Shown here: positions 8,756 to 22,800 of the stretch, in pieces
Numbering within the stretch: the first letter of the stretch is position 1
Layout: every line of letters starts with the position of its first letter
Assembly: GCF_001522545.3 (NCBI RefSeq)
Contig: NC_031770.1
Coordinates: forward strand, 27,584,763-27,648,762
Direction of reading: 5' to 3'
DNA from: Parus major
Lineage: Eukaryota > Chordata > Aves > Passeriformes > Paridae
DNA: 64,000 nucleotides
Translations under genes and position numbers: made by a program
Notes under the pieces: model-generated
Databases searched by the model: none
Told to the model about the DNA's origin: nothing
Seen by the model: the letters and a program-made list of their open reading frames with translations, nothing else

Positions 8756-11700
8756 GAAATTTTCATTAATTTTGCTCTATTTTAGTTGCCAGTTACTTTT
8801 CCTAAACATGATCATTCTCATCAACATTTCCAAGGATTATAATCAGCCCTCCCTCACTCACATTCTAAGACAAGTATTTCTGAGGGCGAAAGACAGCAAA
8901 AATGGGCTGCAATTTCTAGAGAGTAAAATTATGTCTTCTTCTCTGGATAAAAAATAAATAAACTTGCACTCTACTGAGACCTCTTTGAAGAGTTCAACAG
9001 GAACTCTCTGCCTTGTAGAAAATGTACTTGACACCTCCCTAAATCTGACCAGTCATGTTCAGTCCTGATGTGAAGGAGCCCAGTGCTTAAATTTGCACAG
9101 ACCCTTCTGCTCCCTGCATGTTCAAGGGGCTCCTTGTTTGGCACTCTCTCAAAAAGGGTCAGGCACACACTGTGACTGTGGGTGTTGCAATTAAGATGGA
9201 GTATTTTGGCTGCTGTAAACCAAAGGCAGAAGAGCTGAAATCCACTGGACCCTCCTGAGTTTCTAAGTGTGCCCCTGCTCTTACATAGATGTAGTGTGTT
9301 GGAGAAGGAGGGATCAGCCTACTCTGAACACAAATGACAGGAAAAGGAGTAAAAACAAAGACAGAGAAGATACAAAGAAGGGATTTGCAGAAGCAAAAGC
9401 AAAGCACGACCCTGCTGTTCAAGCATGTTTGTGGATCTGCTTAGTTTGGACCTGTGTCTTTTGCCATGCTGCAGTTTGTCTCACTGACAAGTCGAACAAG
9501 AACAAACAGATTAGGCCTAAAGAGGGTGTTGTTGTTTAGTTCGAACACAGAGCATTGGTATGTGCAATGAATTTCTGTATACTTAATCTTAGCCAAATGA
9601 GGCTGTCAGATGTTTGTTTCTCCAACCTGAATCAGCACTTTATATCAAGGGGAAAATGGGTGTACAGCACAAGTGAAGGAAACAAAAAACCATGGACTCC
9701 AATATTTACCATTTTCTTTCTCATTAGGATTCCTTGTTCAAAAGCATGCTGCCTGTGCCTCCCCCATCTCTGTAAGGCAGCAGCTATAAACAGCCATTTG
9801 AGGTTGTCATGTGGGAGCGCTCCAGTGAATAGAGTAGGAGGGAGTGTGAGGGTTGCCCTGTGACATGCACCCAAACTTCCAGGAGCTGTTGCTCACGCCT
9901 AACCCTGGGAACAGAAAGGTGGGATGAAGTTGAAACCACCTGCTCTCCAGTGGTTTCAGTGGTCTTAGGCTGACCTGCAAGGGTTTGAAAACACCTCTGT
10001 CTCCTGAGCAGAACCCACCTATTAGTCAAGGCAAACAGTACAGCTAATGTCAACCATGACACAAAGGGAGGAAGTCAGGGATCAGGTATGGATGTGGAGC
10101 TTTTAACTACAGGAATCTGGTATTGAGAATGGAAAAGCAATACTTGACATATCCTTGTTCTCAGTTACAGCACAACAGCACCCTTTTAGCAGGACTGATT
10201 AATTAAATTCTTCATGGGATCTCAAGGACATATAATTTTAAGAACCAGCAGTACAATGATTTACTCTATTAAAATTTTTGGGGGTAAGGCAATTGGGTGG
10301 GTTTTTCTTGGTTTTTTTGGTTTGGTTTGCTGTTGTTTTATCAGTCAATGAAAATATGTCGACAGAGTCTCACATCAAAGAGAATATCAAGGGAAAAAAT
10401 TCCCATGCAGCCAGCTTGTTGTTTCCAAAGATTATTCACATACTCTGTATGTATGCACTTGGGGGAAAGAGAAATGGCAGGGAAGAAAGTTTTATATAGG
10501 AAGCAAAATTATATAAATGTACAGCAAAGATGAGAAATAAAGAAGCTTTTTATCCTGCCACAAAAAATCAAAAATCACTATAGAAAGCAGAGGTGAAATT
10601 GTAACTGTAATAATATCAGTGTATGGCTTAATGTAAATTCTTCTTTTTAGATATACTGTTATTACTGTTATTAAATGCACAGGAAGCAGGAAATTAAACA
10701 GGTCATATACAGAAATGGAAGTTGTTTTCTTAAATTCATCATTAAAAAATACAAAATTCCAAAAGCTGAAGAGGGGACGAGAGGGGAGGAAAGGAAATCA
10801 CAACAGGAAAAATATCCACAGCTGTGGAGAAAAAAAGTCTTGTGATTTGAAGGGGAGATTTTTCTTGTTTTTCTTCCTTGAGTCTCTGTTTTTTATATTA
10901 GGATGTGATAGTTTCTTACATTAGTAGAACATAATATATAGTAACCCTATTATATACTGTTTCATTACTTTACAACAGTATTATTTTTAAAAACAGATTT
11001 TAAGCTGACTTATTAAATTCCTGTGTTGTGTCTGGCATTATCTCTTCAAAGAAAATTAGACTCTGTATCTAAATTTCAACTACTTTTTTGCAAAAAGATA
11101 AAAATCAATCCAATTCTACTTCTAGAAACACTGAACAAATCCAAATATGTGTTGTCATTGAAGATTTAAGCTTTAAACTAACCAAAATCTCTTGATGTGA
11201 AATTTTAAGTACCAGCATTTTGTTTCCATCAGGTTTTGAGGAACAAGGTATTTGTGTGTAACGAGATGTTTTCAATCCCACCTAAAACCTTGAGAGTAAA
11301 ATACACTGAACACTGAGCATTCTGTTTGCCTGGCATAAGGGATGAAGGGAAGAAAAGCGAGAGGAAAAGACAAGGACTCTTACTGGGAAGAAAGGAGGAG
11401 CCTTTCAAGGCTATGTCAAGCCTGCATAGTGATTTAGTTTTGTGTAAAGGACTCTTTTTACAAAGCACTAGATGTGTAACACCAGAAAAAGTATACTAAG
11501 ATGCAGAAATCAGAGCAGCATCTTTCTTCTTTTTATTTTCTCTGAGCTGCCACAATAGGGTTTTATCTCTGGACTCTACTAAATGAAAAATCCATTTTTC
11601 TCTCAGATTAATGACACAGAAAACACTTTGGGCTGGGACCTAAAACCTAGATAGGATTTTATTTGAGCTGAACTCAGGAAGAATAATCACAACAACAGCA

Positions 11701-14700
11701 TCAGAGCTAATAGCATCCTGAACATATTGATGCTTTTGTCTATGTGGGATTTGCATTAGTGATTCTGCTCCCATTGCTATTCTGGGATGTGGGGTGCTGC
11801 AAAGAATGACAAAAGTGTCTTTATTTGGTTATGCTGGAGGTACTACGTCATTCATAAGCAGATCATGTCTGCTAGAACAAGGAAGCTTTCAAGGTAAGAA
11901 TGACTCTTCTGCAGCTCTGTACAGGGTCTGGCACAGTGAGTCCAAAGCCCAGTGAGCTGTAGAAACACTGCACGGAGTGATATGTAGGATGTGTGAGTGA
12001 CACCTACAATGTTCTTCAAATGCAGATTGATCGCTAAGTTTTATTAGTGCTAATGGTTGCTATCTTCAGAGAGTAATTTATACCCCCAATCCAAGTATCT
12101 TTTTGTTTGGATCACTGAAAAATAATAATGAAGTAAAGATCTGAGGTAAAATACAGTAGCAAGTATGGGACCCACGTGTGTTTTCTATCACAAACTCCTT
12201 GAGATTTTCCACACAAAATGACAGTTGTCTTGGCAGATGACAAATTCTTAAAGCTGACAAAGTCTGGTACACCAAATGTGGAAAATAAAAATACTTTCCT
12301 GGCTTCAAAGCTAACCACATCATATCACGTTTCAATATTTCTCCTGGGTCCATAGCTGAACAATATGTTCTATGTTCAGCTGTCATAGAAAGAGTTCTGT
12401 GTTTGAACCTGAATATTGTCATAGATGAGAAATGTGAGGCCAGTAATTATTTTACTAAAAAATATATGTGATTGGTGGCAGAAGGATCAGTATATTTTTT
12501 TCTAATATCTTTTTATGGTAACACATACTGTCATGAAACATACTTTATTAAGCTGAGTATAGAGAAGTGTTAAAAAATGTCCATTAAAAGCATTCCTTGC
12601 AATCTTAAGGAACTAAGGGAAGATAACACACCCTTATCAAAACAACACAATTAAGCAGATTTGGCTTGCAGGAGCATGTTATTTTGCACTTTGGATTATT
12701 TTTAAAGAAGATTTTTCTCCTGCTTAAGGTGAGCATGAGTTGAAAAGTTAATGGTCATTTCACAGTTTTAGCATGGGAATAACAACACAATCAAACATTT
12801 TTGTTAGAAGATCACTGTGTATCTTTGACAGTGTAAAGGCCTAGGAGAGATGCACCTTCCACAGCTGGCAAAAACATCTGTAAATTATCAGTTCTTTAGA
12901 AGGTCCTGTTGCCATTAGTAAACATCAAATATACTCCTTAAAGGACTAGGACTTTGTCTGATTTTTCTACTGCAATGAAGCTGATGTGTCTCCTTACTTG
13001 TAAACTGATCATTCAGGCTCACATTTTAATGACAGACATAAATGTATCTCTAATGATTTTCTTTCATAAGAATTACGTAGGGAGTATCCCTGAAAGTTAG
13101 TTAAATGAGCCCGTTATAAATCTGGAACACAAGCATCTCCCTGCATAAATTTACAAGCACTGATTCCAAAAGGTTAACAATATGGCAGATGGATATGATG
13201 ATGTGTGAACTCAAAAAATTCAAGGTTTGGTTCCAAAAGCATTTAAAAGTCTGAGCATTTCCTCAGTCCTTAAGCAGGCTGCCTTGACTGACGCAAACCA
13301 CCTGCTGCTTCTGCTCAAGCCAAAAATAGTCCAAGAACAGCACTTATGTGTCTTTTGTTCTGCTTCTGCTCTTCATTTCATTGAGAATCCAAAAGCATAG
13401 ATGTAGAGGCAAAAAAACACACAAGCATGACCTATCCCATTTAAACAAATAAATGTCAGCCACTGGAAGAAGTTGGAGTAGTGTCCAATTCTTGGTTATG
13501 GTCAAATGTTTGCAGTGCTCATTTTATGCTGAGATTCTTCCACTTGGAGGAATAGTTTTACAATACCGGGAAAAAATGTATTTTCCATCCTCTCTGTGCA
13601 AAAGCTGTTCCTGCATCCTTAAGCATCTGATTTCACACTGTGCAACTTTTCTTCCTGTGGATGCCCTCCTTTCATGTGGACAGCCTGAAGCAAGTGCAGA
13701 GAAATGGAAAAACCTCAGACTAAAGAAAAATGTATATATTTTTCTCATCTTTCTGTCCTTTTTGTGTATTATACTGCTGAGGCTTTATTTACTCATCAGG
13801 AACAGCAAGGATGATCTCCCATGACCTTGGGTAAGTAACTACTGAAAATATGTGTACATAGCATAAAGTAGAGCTATTCAGGTGCCAAGCTAGGTCTGAC
13901 TAAATAGAAATTAATGGCGTAACTATACCCTGGACATCCATTGATCATGATCTCTGGTGGTGCATGAAACTGAATGAGATTAGCACCTCAGGCCCCATGC
14001 AGAGAGGAAGTTCCCCCAGAACAGAGTTAACCTTTCTCAGGCAGATCACCTCTTGCACAGAGCATGTTTGCCAATACAGGTAAGGTTTTCTACTTTAGAA
14101 AAGCCAAACATCTTACTCCTCAGCATGGTGCTGTGTCTCCCTCTGATGGCATCTAGGCCACATTTCCAGGTTGATGAACATGATAAAATCTTGTGTAACA
14201 GAGAGGATGTCTTTTTAGCTCAGCTAATGAATTTATTTAGGTCAGAGGTCTCAGGATTAAAAGCTTCTGTTCCATGAAAATGTGATTTTCACTTTAGCCT
14301 TCTAATGAATCGAGTCCTATGGACAATTTTTAAGAATGGAGCAGTTCTCAGCCACAAATGAGAATGTGTTTGCAACACCACAAGAACAGAGTCAGAGGAG
14401 AAAGTTAACAATCAGTACTTGCTAGAAAAGCTGTAAGGATTTAAGCTATTTCAGAGTGAATTAACATCAGTCTACGCTGAACATTCAGTTCATGTAAAGG
14501 CTTTAAAACAGCTAGAGGGATCTATAATTTCTCTAAGTTCCTCACATGTTAGTAGACTGTTAGTAGATTTGAAGTCTGAAACACTTCCTAGCTGTCTACA
14601 GCTTGTGACTGGCACCCCGAGGACCCTGAGGAGGCTTTGCAGCCACCACGTGCTGCTTTTACTGTCCTTCTAAAGCTGCATCCTACTGATTGACTTAGCT

Positions 14701-15086
14701 TTGAACCCCCATTCACAAATTATTACAAAAGATTAATTTTAAAATCATTTTAACTATTTAAAAGGCAAATAGTTGCATTGTCTCTCTTTGCTCAGTCCAG
14801 ACTGTCTAAGCTTGAACCCGGTAATATTATTGAGAAAATAAAAACTGTGTGCATTTGATGGTCACTGGGAAGATTTCAAAATAAAGTGAAACACCTGAAA
14901 CACTTTACAAGAAGGGTCAGCTGAAGGTCCACTTAAATATTCTTCCATTGTTAATACTTCAAATCAGAACAAGATAGAAAATTCCCACTAGTGACCCAAT
15001 ACTCACTAGTCACTGAATCGGTTTGTGCTGAAAAAAAAGGAATGCTGGGGACTAAATTCCTTTCTTCCCCTAAAGAGCAACAATAA
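8756..15086. other. No recognisable gene or repeat; AT-rich
   Basis: About 6.3 kb without a convincing gene or interspersed repeat. The longest frames are 123 codons (13453-13824), 114 codons (12078-12422, minus) and 102 codons (9555-9863). None contains a domain that I know, and each overlaps frames on the other strand. Short A- or T-rich runs are scattered. Unique non-coding sequence is the best description; conservation cannot be judged from one genome. Confidence 0.55.
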
Positions 15087-15133
15087 ATGATAAGGATAAT
15101 AATGATAATAATGATAATTATAATAATAATAAT

Positions 15134-15178
<45 letters not shown>
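15087..15178 (+). repeat. (TAA)n microsatellite
   Basis: An interrupted run of AAT/TAA units with GAT variants in the first half becomes nearly pure from about 15134 to 15177. The gradient from impure to pure units fits a microsatellite still growing at its right side. It is likely length-variable between individuals. Confidence 0.95.
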
Positions 15179-15179
<1 letters not shown>

Positions 15180-16248
15180 TTTCTGTTTATATAGGGTTAA
15201 AAATTATGTCTTCTCATTGTATTCTGGTACAGCACTCCAGAAAAATGCTCAAGGTATTAAGGACTATTAAACAGTAAAAATTCTTCTGTAAACAGTGATC
15301 AACAATCAAGGATCTGGGGATAAGGATGAAGTAAACATTTCTCGTTACAAGACTCATCATCTGTACGGCCTGGATAAATAAAAATAAAACACTGATAGCA
15401 AAAATTTAATTAAAACCAGCAGCACTGACATCAATTTCAGTAAAGTCTCTTTGATTTTTAATGTTTTACTGTGTTACAACTTCAGAAAGAATGGCATCAT
15501 CTCAGACCTACTACCTCTAGGTTTGAAACCTTTCCATCACCTTTGACTCCATTTTATTTTTCAGAAATGAAACAACCAAAATGTAATGCTATAACACAAA
15601 AAACTGATATTATAAGAGGAGATTGGAATAGTAAAAATGCATCTGCTGGAGCCAAGACTAGTGCCTGTTGATTCAGCCCAGGGCATAGATATAGAAATTC
15701 ATATGAAACTCTATTCAGAAGTAAATGCTCCTTTTGCAGGGCATTCTTTTTATTTCTTTAAGCCCTCTGTTCATTGAAGGGTGGCTGCTTGGTGCTAATG
15801 ATTAAACCCAGAGGGAGTTCAACTTCTTCATTTGTGTGTCTGTCCAAATTTTCTAGAGAAGCTGGAGACTCCTTTTCAAAGTTCATGTGTAAGGATTACT
15901 GCAAGCATGTGAAAACCTATTTTTCTTTGACACTTTACACAGCCCCTATATAATCAGTTCATTATTAACCTTATTGAAAAGAACTCAAGTGGATTATTTT
16001 TTTGTATTTTGCAGGTGACATAAACTTATTTTGCCCCTAATGTGAGGTAAAACCTTAACCTATGTGAAAATGTGAACCTTGCTGCAGTGAGAACAGAGCC
16101 AGGCTTCAGCTAACAACAGCTTGTTGGGGATCTGTGGATCTGGGGCATGCCTAGTATAGTTTTCAGAATGGAGTCCCAGCCAATCAAAGCATGGGCTGAT
16201 CAATCCAGTGTCTGCCAGTAGAGTACCATGGCCATCCATTTCCTTCAT
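15179..16248. other. No recognisable gene or repeat
   Basis: About 1.07 kb of AT-rich sequence between the TAA microsatellite and the next LTR. The 66-codon frame at 15471-15671 has no known features. Confidence 0.55.
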
Positions 16249-16254
16249 TATACC

Positions 16255-16891
16255 TTTTGGAGTCAGAGGCACAGAAAACACTCGTTATCTGCACTGACAG
16301 GCTCAGACACTCGAGAGAACACTGAGACCTAAGACCACAGAGAAAGCTTCTAAAACTAAGTGAAGAAACTGAGAATATGAATGTGTAAGTTAGATAGAAT
16401 TATATTAAGTCACTAGGTGAGAAAGTTAGAGTTTGGAGTTTTAGTTATATTAGTAAATGAAGCACAAGATGGAGGATTTAGGGCAGTGGCTCTTTCTCCT
16501 TCTTCTTCTCCTTCATCTTCATCTTCATCTTCATCTTCATCTTCATCTTCATCTTCTTCTTATTTTTCTTGGGTTTTTGGGTAATATTAGGTGATTGGAT
16601 AGAAGAATCTGCATTGCAGGACACAGGTGTCTAGTTATTGGGTTATAAGTGAAAATAAGTTACTTTGCATTTCATTTTCGGACAGATTGATACTTAAAAG
16701 ACCTTGGAGAGATACCTTGGGGCTCCATTTTGTAGTTTGTTAGCCTACTGTACATAGCTCCTCATACTCTATAAATATTTAATGTAGGTAAGGCAGAATA
16801 AACAACTGAGACTGAACATGAAATCAGTCTCTCTCTTGTCAATCTTGGTCGTGGGTAAATGAACTGAACCATCTGGTGTCTCACCCCAACA
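16255..16891 (+). mobile_element. ERVK-like solo LTR, TSD ATACC
   Basis: This 637-bp element aligns along its length with the minus-strand LTRs at 47711-48308 and 3456-5986 (split). Shared blocks include TTAGATAGAATTATATTAAG (16391-16410), a block including CAATGCAGATTC-like sequence (near 16600-16625), a TATA-like CTATAAATA (near 16770) and a poly-A signal AATAAA (16798-16803). It is flanked by ATACC at 16250-16254 and 16892-16896. If the family makes 6-bp duplications, the fit is 5 of 6 with the end placed one base earlier. The left end reads TTTTGG rather than TG, as in the split copy. The minus-strand 73-codon frame at its left edge is not a gene. Confidence 0.8.
16511..16552 (+). repeat. 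(CTTCAT)7 microsatellite inside an LTR
   Basis: Seven perfect CTTCAT units, flanked by CTTCTT variants on both sides (16500-16562), occupy the site of the purine tract found in other copies of the same LTR family. The expansion happened after this copy inserted or in its direct source. Confidence 0.95.
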
Positions 16892-16897
16892 ATACCC

Positions 16898-19800
16898 ATT
16901 ACAATCTGGTTTCCAAATTGGATTCAACTACTATTTTCACCTGCTATCAGCTGAGCCCTGTGATTAGAAACTCACATCATCTGACCACCTCTGTGTTCCT
17001 GGCACAGAGTACCAGTCTCTACACAACACTGGAGGTATCTTTGGATGGAATTTGTTCCAATTGAAGGAAGATTTTTTTTAAGACTGAGGGTTATTAATGG
17101 GTGAAACAGATTAACTGGGTGAGCAGTTTGGATAGTCCTCTAGATATACCTGAGACTCAGCTAATGGCAGTATTTGTGTAAGACTGACATTGGCAGGTTT
17201 AACTTCTGAATGACTTTGTGATGATCAGACACTAGTATTTGGGAATGCAGGACATGGAAAGTATAACAGACAGATGTAATGAACTCATCTCGATGGGGCA
17301 ATAGTAAAATTAATGTATGTCTTCCAATCAAAAGAAAATACTGGAATCTTATGCATGATATGACTGAAGTTTTTTTTCCTTGCATATTAGCTTTAGCCAG
17401 GCTAGCAATATATATCTAGTTAACATTCTTCATAGAAAGCCAAAGTACACATATCGGTGAAAAGAAATACTACAAGAGTCAGAGCACCTTGTCAATTGGG
17501 ATCAGCCAGTTTAGTTTGCTCAGTTCAATCGAAAAGTTCTGAACATCTTACAGTGGGTGGCTTGTGAGTCAAAACACAGCCAAAGAAAAGGCACTGGTCT
17601 GGACCAAATTCTAAGACTGAATTATAAATTCAAGCAAACACTTTCAGACAGGGGAATATAGGAAATTAGACTGTCAAACTAGAGCTCAAACTGTTGTGCG
17701 TATACCACATCATCTGATTTTTAGTGGGAACAGTTTACACCAGCATCTAAAGAGAATATGTGTCCCCAGTGGAGACCATGGGAGTTCACCATTCCCTCAG
17801 AACATCAACATATTAAAATTTATCCTGTTGCTTTTCCTGCTCTCTTTCATGTACATGCACAAACAGAAAAATATGTTTTAAGCAACATGCACAATTACCT
17901 CAGCTTTTGGAAACAAGCTGTAGTATAACACAGGGTAGAAATGGTTTCTGACAAAGCTTGCCTTTAACAGCACAGCTGCTAAGAAGAATTGCTCTGTACA
18001 CAGGGGCCATTAAACCACAGGAAGGTGTTCATATGAGTAGGACTGTGCAGACTTAGACATTTGGAAGAGAAATATGCACAAACAGTCCTAGAGGGAAAAG
18101 AAAATCATGCCTTGGAAATATATTGGGAAAACTTACTGTTGGTCCTCCAGGGAGTTACAGGGATTGGGGCTGCTCTCATGTAATCATTACATGTGTAATC
18201 ATTACCTTTCACAGGTAATGATTCAGATAATCTCCTATCTGGATATAAACCCTTGAGTTACTATGTATTGGCACAGTGTCAGTGCCTTAACCAGTCCTCC
18301 CACTCATGCTTTATAGATTGTGCAAGAACAGGACTGCATTGGCCTGTTTCAAACCTCTGAGAAGTGAATCTAACTGAGGGGTTTAAGGTTTTAGCAGATC
18401 CTTCTAATATCTGCTGTGCTAGTGCGCAGTTAACCTTTATTGTTGTGAGGGCCCTATTAAAAATGAGAGACATTCACCTCCTTTAAGGAAAGAAAGATTA
18501 TGCTTCCAGAAGTGTTGATACACTTGACATATGCCCTGTGATTGCACAGGCTCTCAAGGCACCAAAAGACTGCTGTTTCACAAAGCTGAAATTTTTGTTT
18601 ATACAACATATGCACAAGCTTGTCATGGTAATTTGTGCATGGCACTCCTAACCTGAGTGATGAAAATACAAAGAGAGAAAGATTGCATGAGGCAGTAAGA
18701 CTGTACCAATCATAACACTGCATGCGGAAAGCCCATCCTCACAAGCATAGCCTGCCTAAAAGCAGTTTTCTTTGGCTTGCTCCAATTAGAACATCCATAA
18801 ACATTTTCAGTTGTTGCTATAATCACAACAGTTTGAACACACATAATGGAGTCATTTGTAAGGATATGCAATTATATTTGTGAATGAAAGCATTGAATTT
18901 GATTCATTTAGACTAGGAGATACATATTTTGTACTGCTGTTCACTATTCAGAAGCAGAAAGGCAATCACATGACTATAGATTTTATAGTTGTTACCACTG
19001 AGAAGTATACATCCAGATATACCATACCCAAGAGAAGGGATTTTTCATTCTGCTCCTTTAAAAAAAACTTTTCCATCCTCTGTTCTATGAGCAGAAGGAA
19101 TGCAATGGCTCCTTCTACTTTGTAGGCTGAGTGACCTTAACCCCATCTTGTTTAGTAACACCTCCAGACATCTCATTTCCGTATTTCTTATAAAACCAGG
19201 AAACATGAACAAACTAGTCTAAGGGGATCTACCTGAAAGACTATTTTTACTTTTCCACTTTACATCCCATCTCCCAGCCTTACTGTTCTTGTCTTGCTGC
19301 ATCACTTGGGAAGATAATCACATGTCAATACAAAATCAGTGGTTGTGGCATGGGGCAAAACCCCATTATCTTACCATGCCTGACCTGACAAAATTTGACA
19401 GGCAAACTGAAAAAGGCTGAATAACATAATTCACAGACAGCATGTTCTGACTATTGTATGAACAACAATCATTCCAAATTAGTATGTCTCAAACATAAAA
19501 TCTCCAATTTGTATGAAGAATAGTAACTTATGCAATGTGAAAATGAGTTTGCGAGAAAAACACCGTCTAGGTGCAGAGTCAACTAAAAGAATCCAAAACT
19601 ATTTAATAATTCAAATAGTCTTCTAAAATTGATGCAAAAAGCCGTTATTTCAAAGTAGCTCAACCTGGTCATTACAGCAGTTCTGTCATCTTCCAGTCAC
19701 ACAAAGGCAGGTCTCAGGGGTTTGTATTTCTGGCTGCCAGCAGCCACTCCACTCAAAGGCATGTAACACTGGATCTCATTTCAACAGAGGGCTGGAGTAC

Positions 19801-22800
19801 TTTGCAGAGTCCACATTCAGAAAGCATTCAGACAAAAAGTCTAACAAGGCTTGATTCTGCAACAAATCCATGGGAAGGTCACAGGCATTTGACCTTTTGA
19901 TGACTGATTGATCCATGGATTACACATACTGATCACAACTGGTCGAAGGAATCCGTCTGCTGTTTACAAGACAGACACAAATGATGTAATAAAGTGCTAG
20001 AGAACATGAGATCAAAAATGCTATTTTTGCTTCTCTCTACCCCAGATCCACTTGGGATAACACTGAGACACATCCTTTGCTTTATTTAAACTCTATGACA
20101 TTTGCATGTTTTTCCTAGTAGGCCGGTGTATGGAGGACAAGATCTGCATAAATACAAACCCAAGCAAACACAAAGACACCCTCTTTCCTCAAGAAGTCAC
20201 TGAAGCAGCAAGGATGTGACCATACTCTCACTTTCTTCTACATCTCCCCCCACATATCTGAGAGAGCCTACTGGTACAGAAACTTAGCTAAGAGTCTTTT
20301 GGTCTGACCAAACTCTAGACAAAATTTTTATTTTCTCAGTTGCTGTGAAAACCTGGAAGCATATTTAACTCTTGCTGAACACATATTGTAACCTGATTTC
20401 AAACTCAGACCTTTAGGACTCTGCCCATTCTGACCTGTAACACATGTTCTGCTTCTTCCACGGTGCCTTCCAGTAGGCAGAATTTCCCCACAATGCGTTA
20501 AAAGTGCATGCTGCCAGTTTTTCTAAAGCAACACACTGGCAACCTAATCTGAAAACGAATGTAAATAATCTGCTGAATAGAAATATCTTAATTTCCTACT
20601 TAGAAAAGTACTGACTATCCAGATATTCCAGATTAGAGCAAAGGATTATACATACAGACAGACACATACACACACACCCTGCAAAATTTGGTTACCAAAC
20701 AAAATAAATAGATGAAAAACCAATAAAATTGGGAAATTCCTTAGGGGTTTGGGCTAATTTAAAGTATAATCCTCAGAGTTTTACCTTGAATATATTGCAA
20801 ATGCCTATTTAATTTAAATGCAATTTTTTTTTTGTTTGTTGACTGGTAATTTATTTATCCAATAGTTTTAATTATTTTAGACTTCTAAAAACTAAAGATA
20901 ATGTTCAAAGTATAAAGGAAAACAATTAGCTAGAAAATGAAAAAAAAAAAAAAGCATCTTATTTTTTTCTGTTCTTGTTTTTTTAATCACTAATTTGACC
21001 CAAATCATCAGAGCATTTAGGTACCCCTGAAATCGGCCTATAATTATTTTGGCAGTTTACAACTCGACAAAGGTTTTCAAATGTTCTTTAATGATTCATT
21101 GTATTTATTCTTGAGCATTAACAGAAAAACACTTGTGCTCATAAGAAAGCTGGAGTATCATAGGAATGTGCTATTTCTGTGAGAGCTGCCATTGCAACCA
21201 TTGCTTGGGATGAAGCAAGCAGCATGCAGTAAAAATACAACATGACTGCAGTGATCATTCACCAAACAGGAACTAGCTGGTGAGAAACATGCTGCTGAAA
21301 CATCTGCACACCAGCCATTGAATTGATCATTTCAAACAATGAGAAAAGCTTGTCTGTAAACACACAGTAAAAAGATTTCCTAATCCATCAAATAAATTGT
21401 TTGCTGCGGATGGTCCTTCCAGCTCTGTCTACAGGTGTGTAAATAGAAACAGACGACCATATAATCATGACATGCAGACACACTGATTTATCTGGTGTAC
21501 CAGTTTATCTCCAAAGAGCAAGCTCCAGAATCCACAAGTGAGCCAGAACTGCTTATAGACATCTTATTGCTCCTGAAGAGGCTTAACTTCTATGTTTTCT
21601 TCAGGGCTTTTTCTTATCCTGGGGGTCTAATATTTACTTGCAGCTTCAGGATATGCAGCACAAAAGGGTAAAGAGCCAGAAAAAGGGGGGAAAAAGTCCT
21701 TTAAGACTGTAGGTTCTAAGAAATAAAACAAAAAACAGGCTCTGGAGGTGACTGTATATTACCAGATGACACTGAAACATCAAACAATACCATTCAATAC
21801 TAATCTTAAGAGATGGAGAGCTAAAGAATCTGAGCCAAAGAACCACTTCAGGAAGCTGTTATATGTGGTGCTTCGGGTTACATGTGAGCAGAAACCCCCT
21901 GCAAGTGAGAACAAAATATAAACTCAGCAATAAACCTTACAAAAGCTACCATGTTAATGCACTTGCAATTTTGTGCACTTCCTCATGCTTAAGTCAAACA
22001 AAAGGTGGGTAAAGAAGAAAGGAATAAAGAATATAGAGAAAATATTTGAAAGCTGACTGCTTTTTTGCTATTACCACCTTTGCATAATCAGAATTGGCAC
22101 TGAATTCAGTATCTCAATGTCCCACTGTGTTGGCTCTGCTGTGAATGCCCAGGAGCCACCATAAAATGACTATATAAATGTAAAAAACTTCAACAAATGG
22201 ACATTTTTCTGAACGGAAACATTTGAATGGCCACCAAAAATTTTAGATTCAGGCTTGCTATAAATAAGAAGTAAAGCCCAAAGCCCTCACTGAAGTCAAT
22301 GGAGAGCAACAGATATGGCCTGGGGCTGCTCCATCCTGCCTAAGGTCTGAAGAACATGTCCAAGGTTCCCTTGTTTCCCTGTATTTATTGCAACAGAGTA
22401 AAATCCCAGCTGGAGCATGCCATTAGGAGAAAATCTGCTCACAGTTTGGAAGAGATTAATTAATCTAGGGGATTGGTCACCCTAGCTCCAGAGCACGAGA
22501 CACTCGCTGTCTCACTGGCGTGTGAAAGATGTGGGGGGAAGCAGGCAGTGCAACACATCTGCCAGTGAAACAAGTGTGCAGGCTGGGGACAGTGCTCAAA
22601 TAAGGGCTTGGTCCTCAGTGCCAACAGCCACCATATCAGCCCATATGGGAGCTTTTATTTTCATCTACACCTAAAATAATGCAGGCAGCTCCTGCCTGCA
22701 GTGACCATGCCACACACATGCAGACCAGAGGATTCAATTACTTTAATGTACTCTCTGTGCAGGTACACCTGCAATATATTCAGCCTGAAGCCAGCACAGC

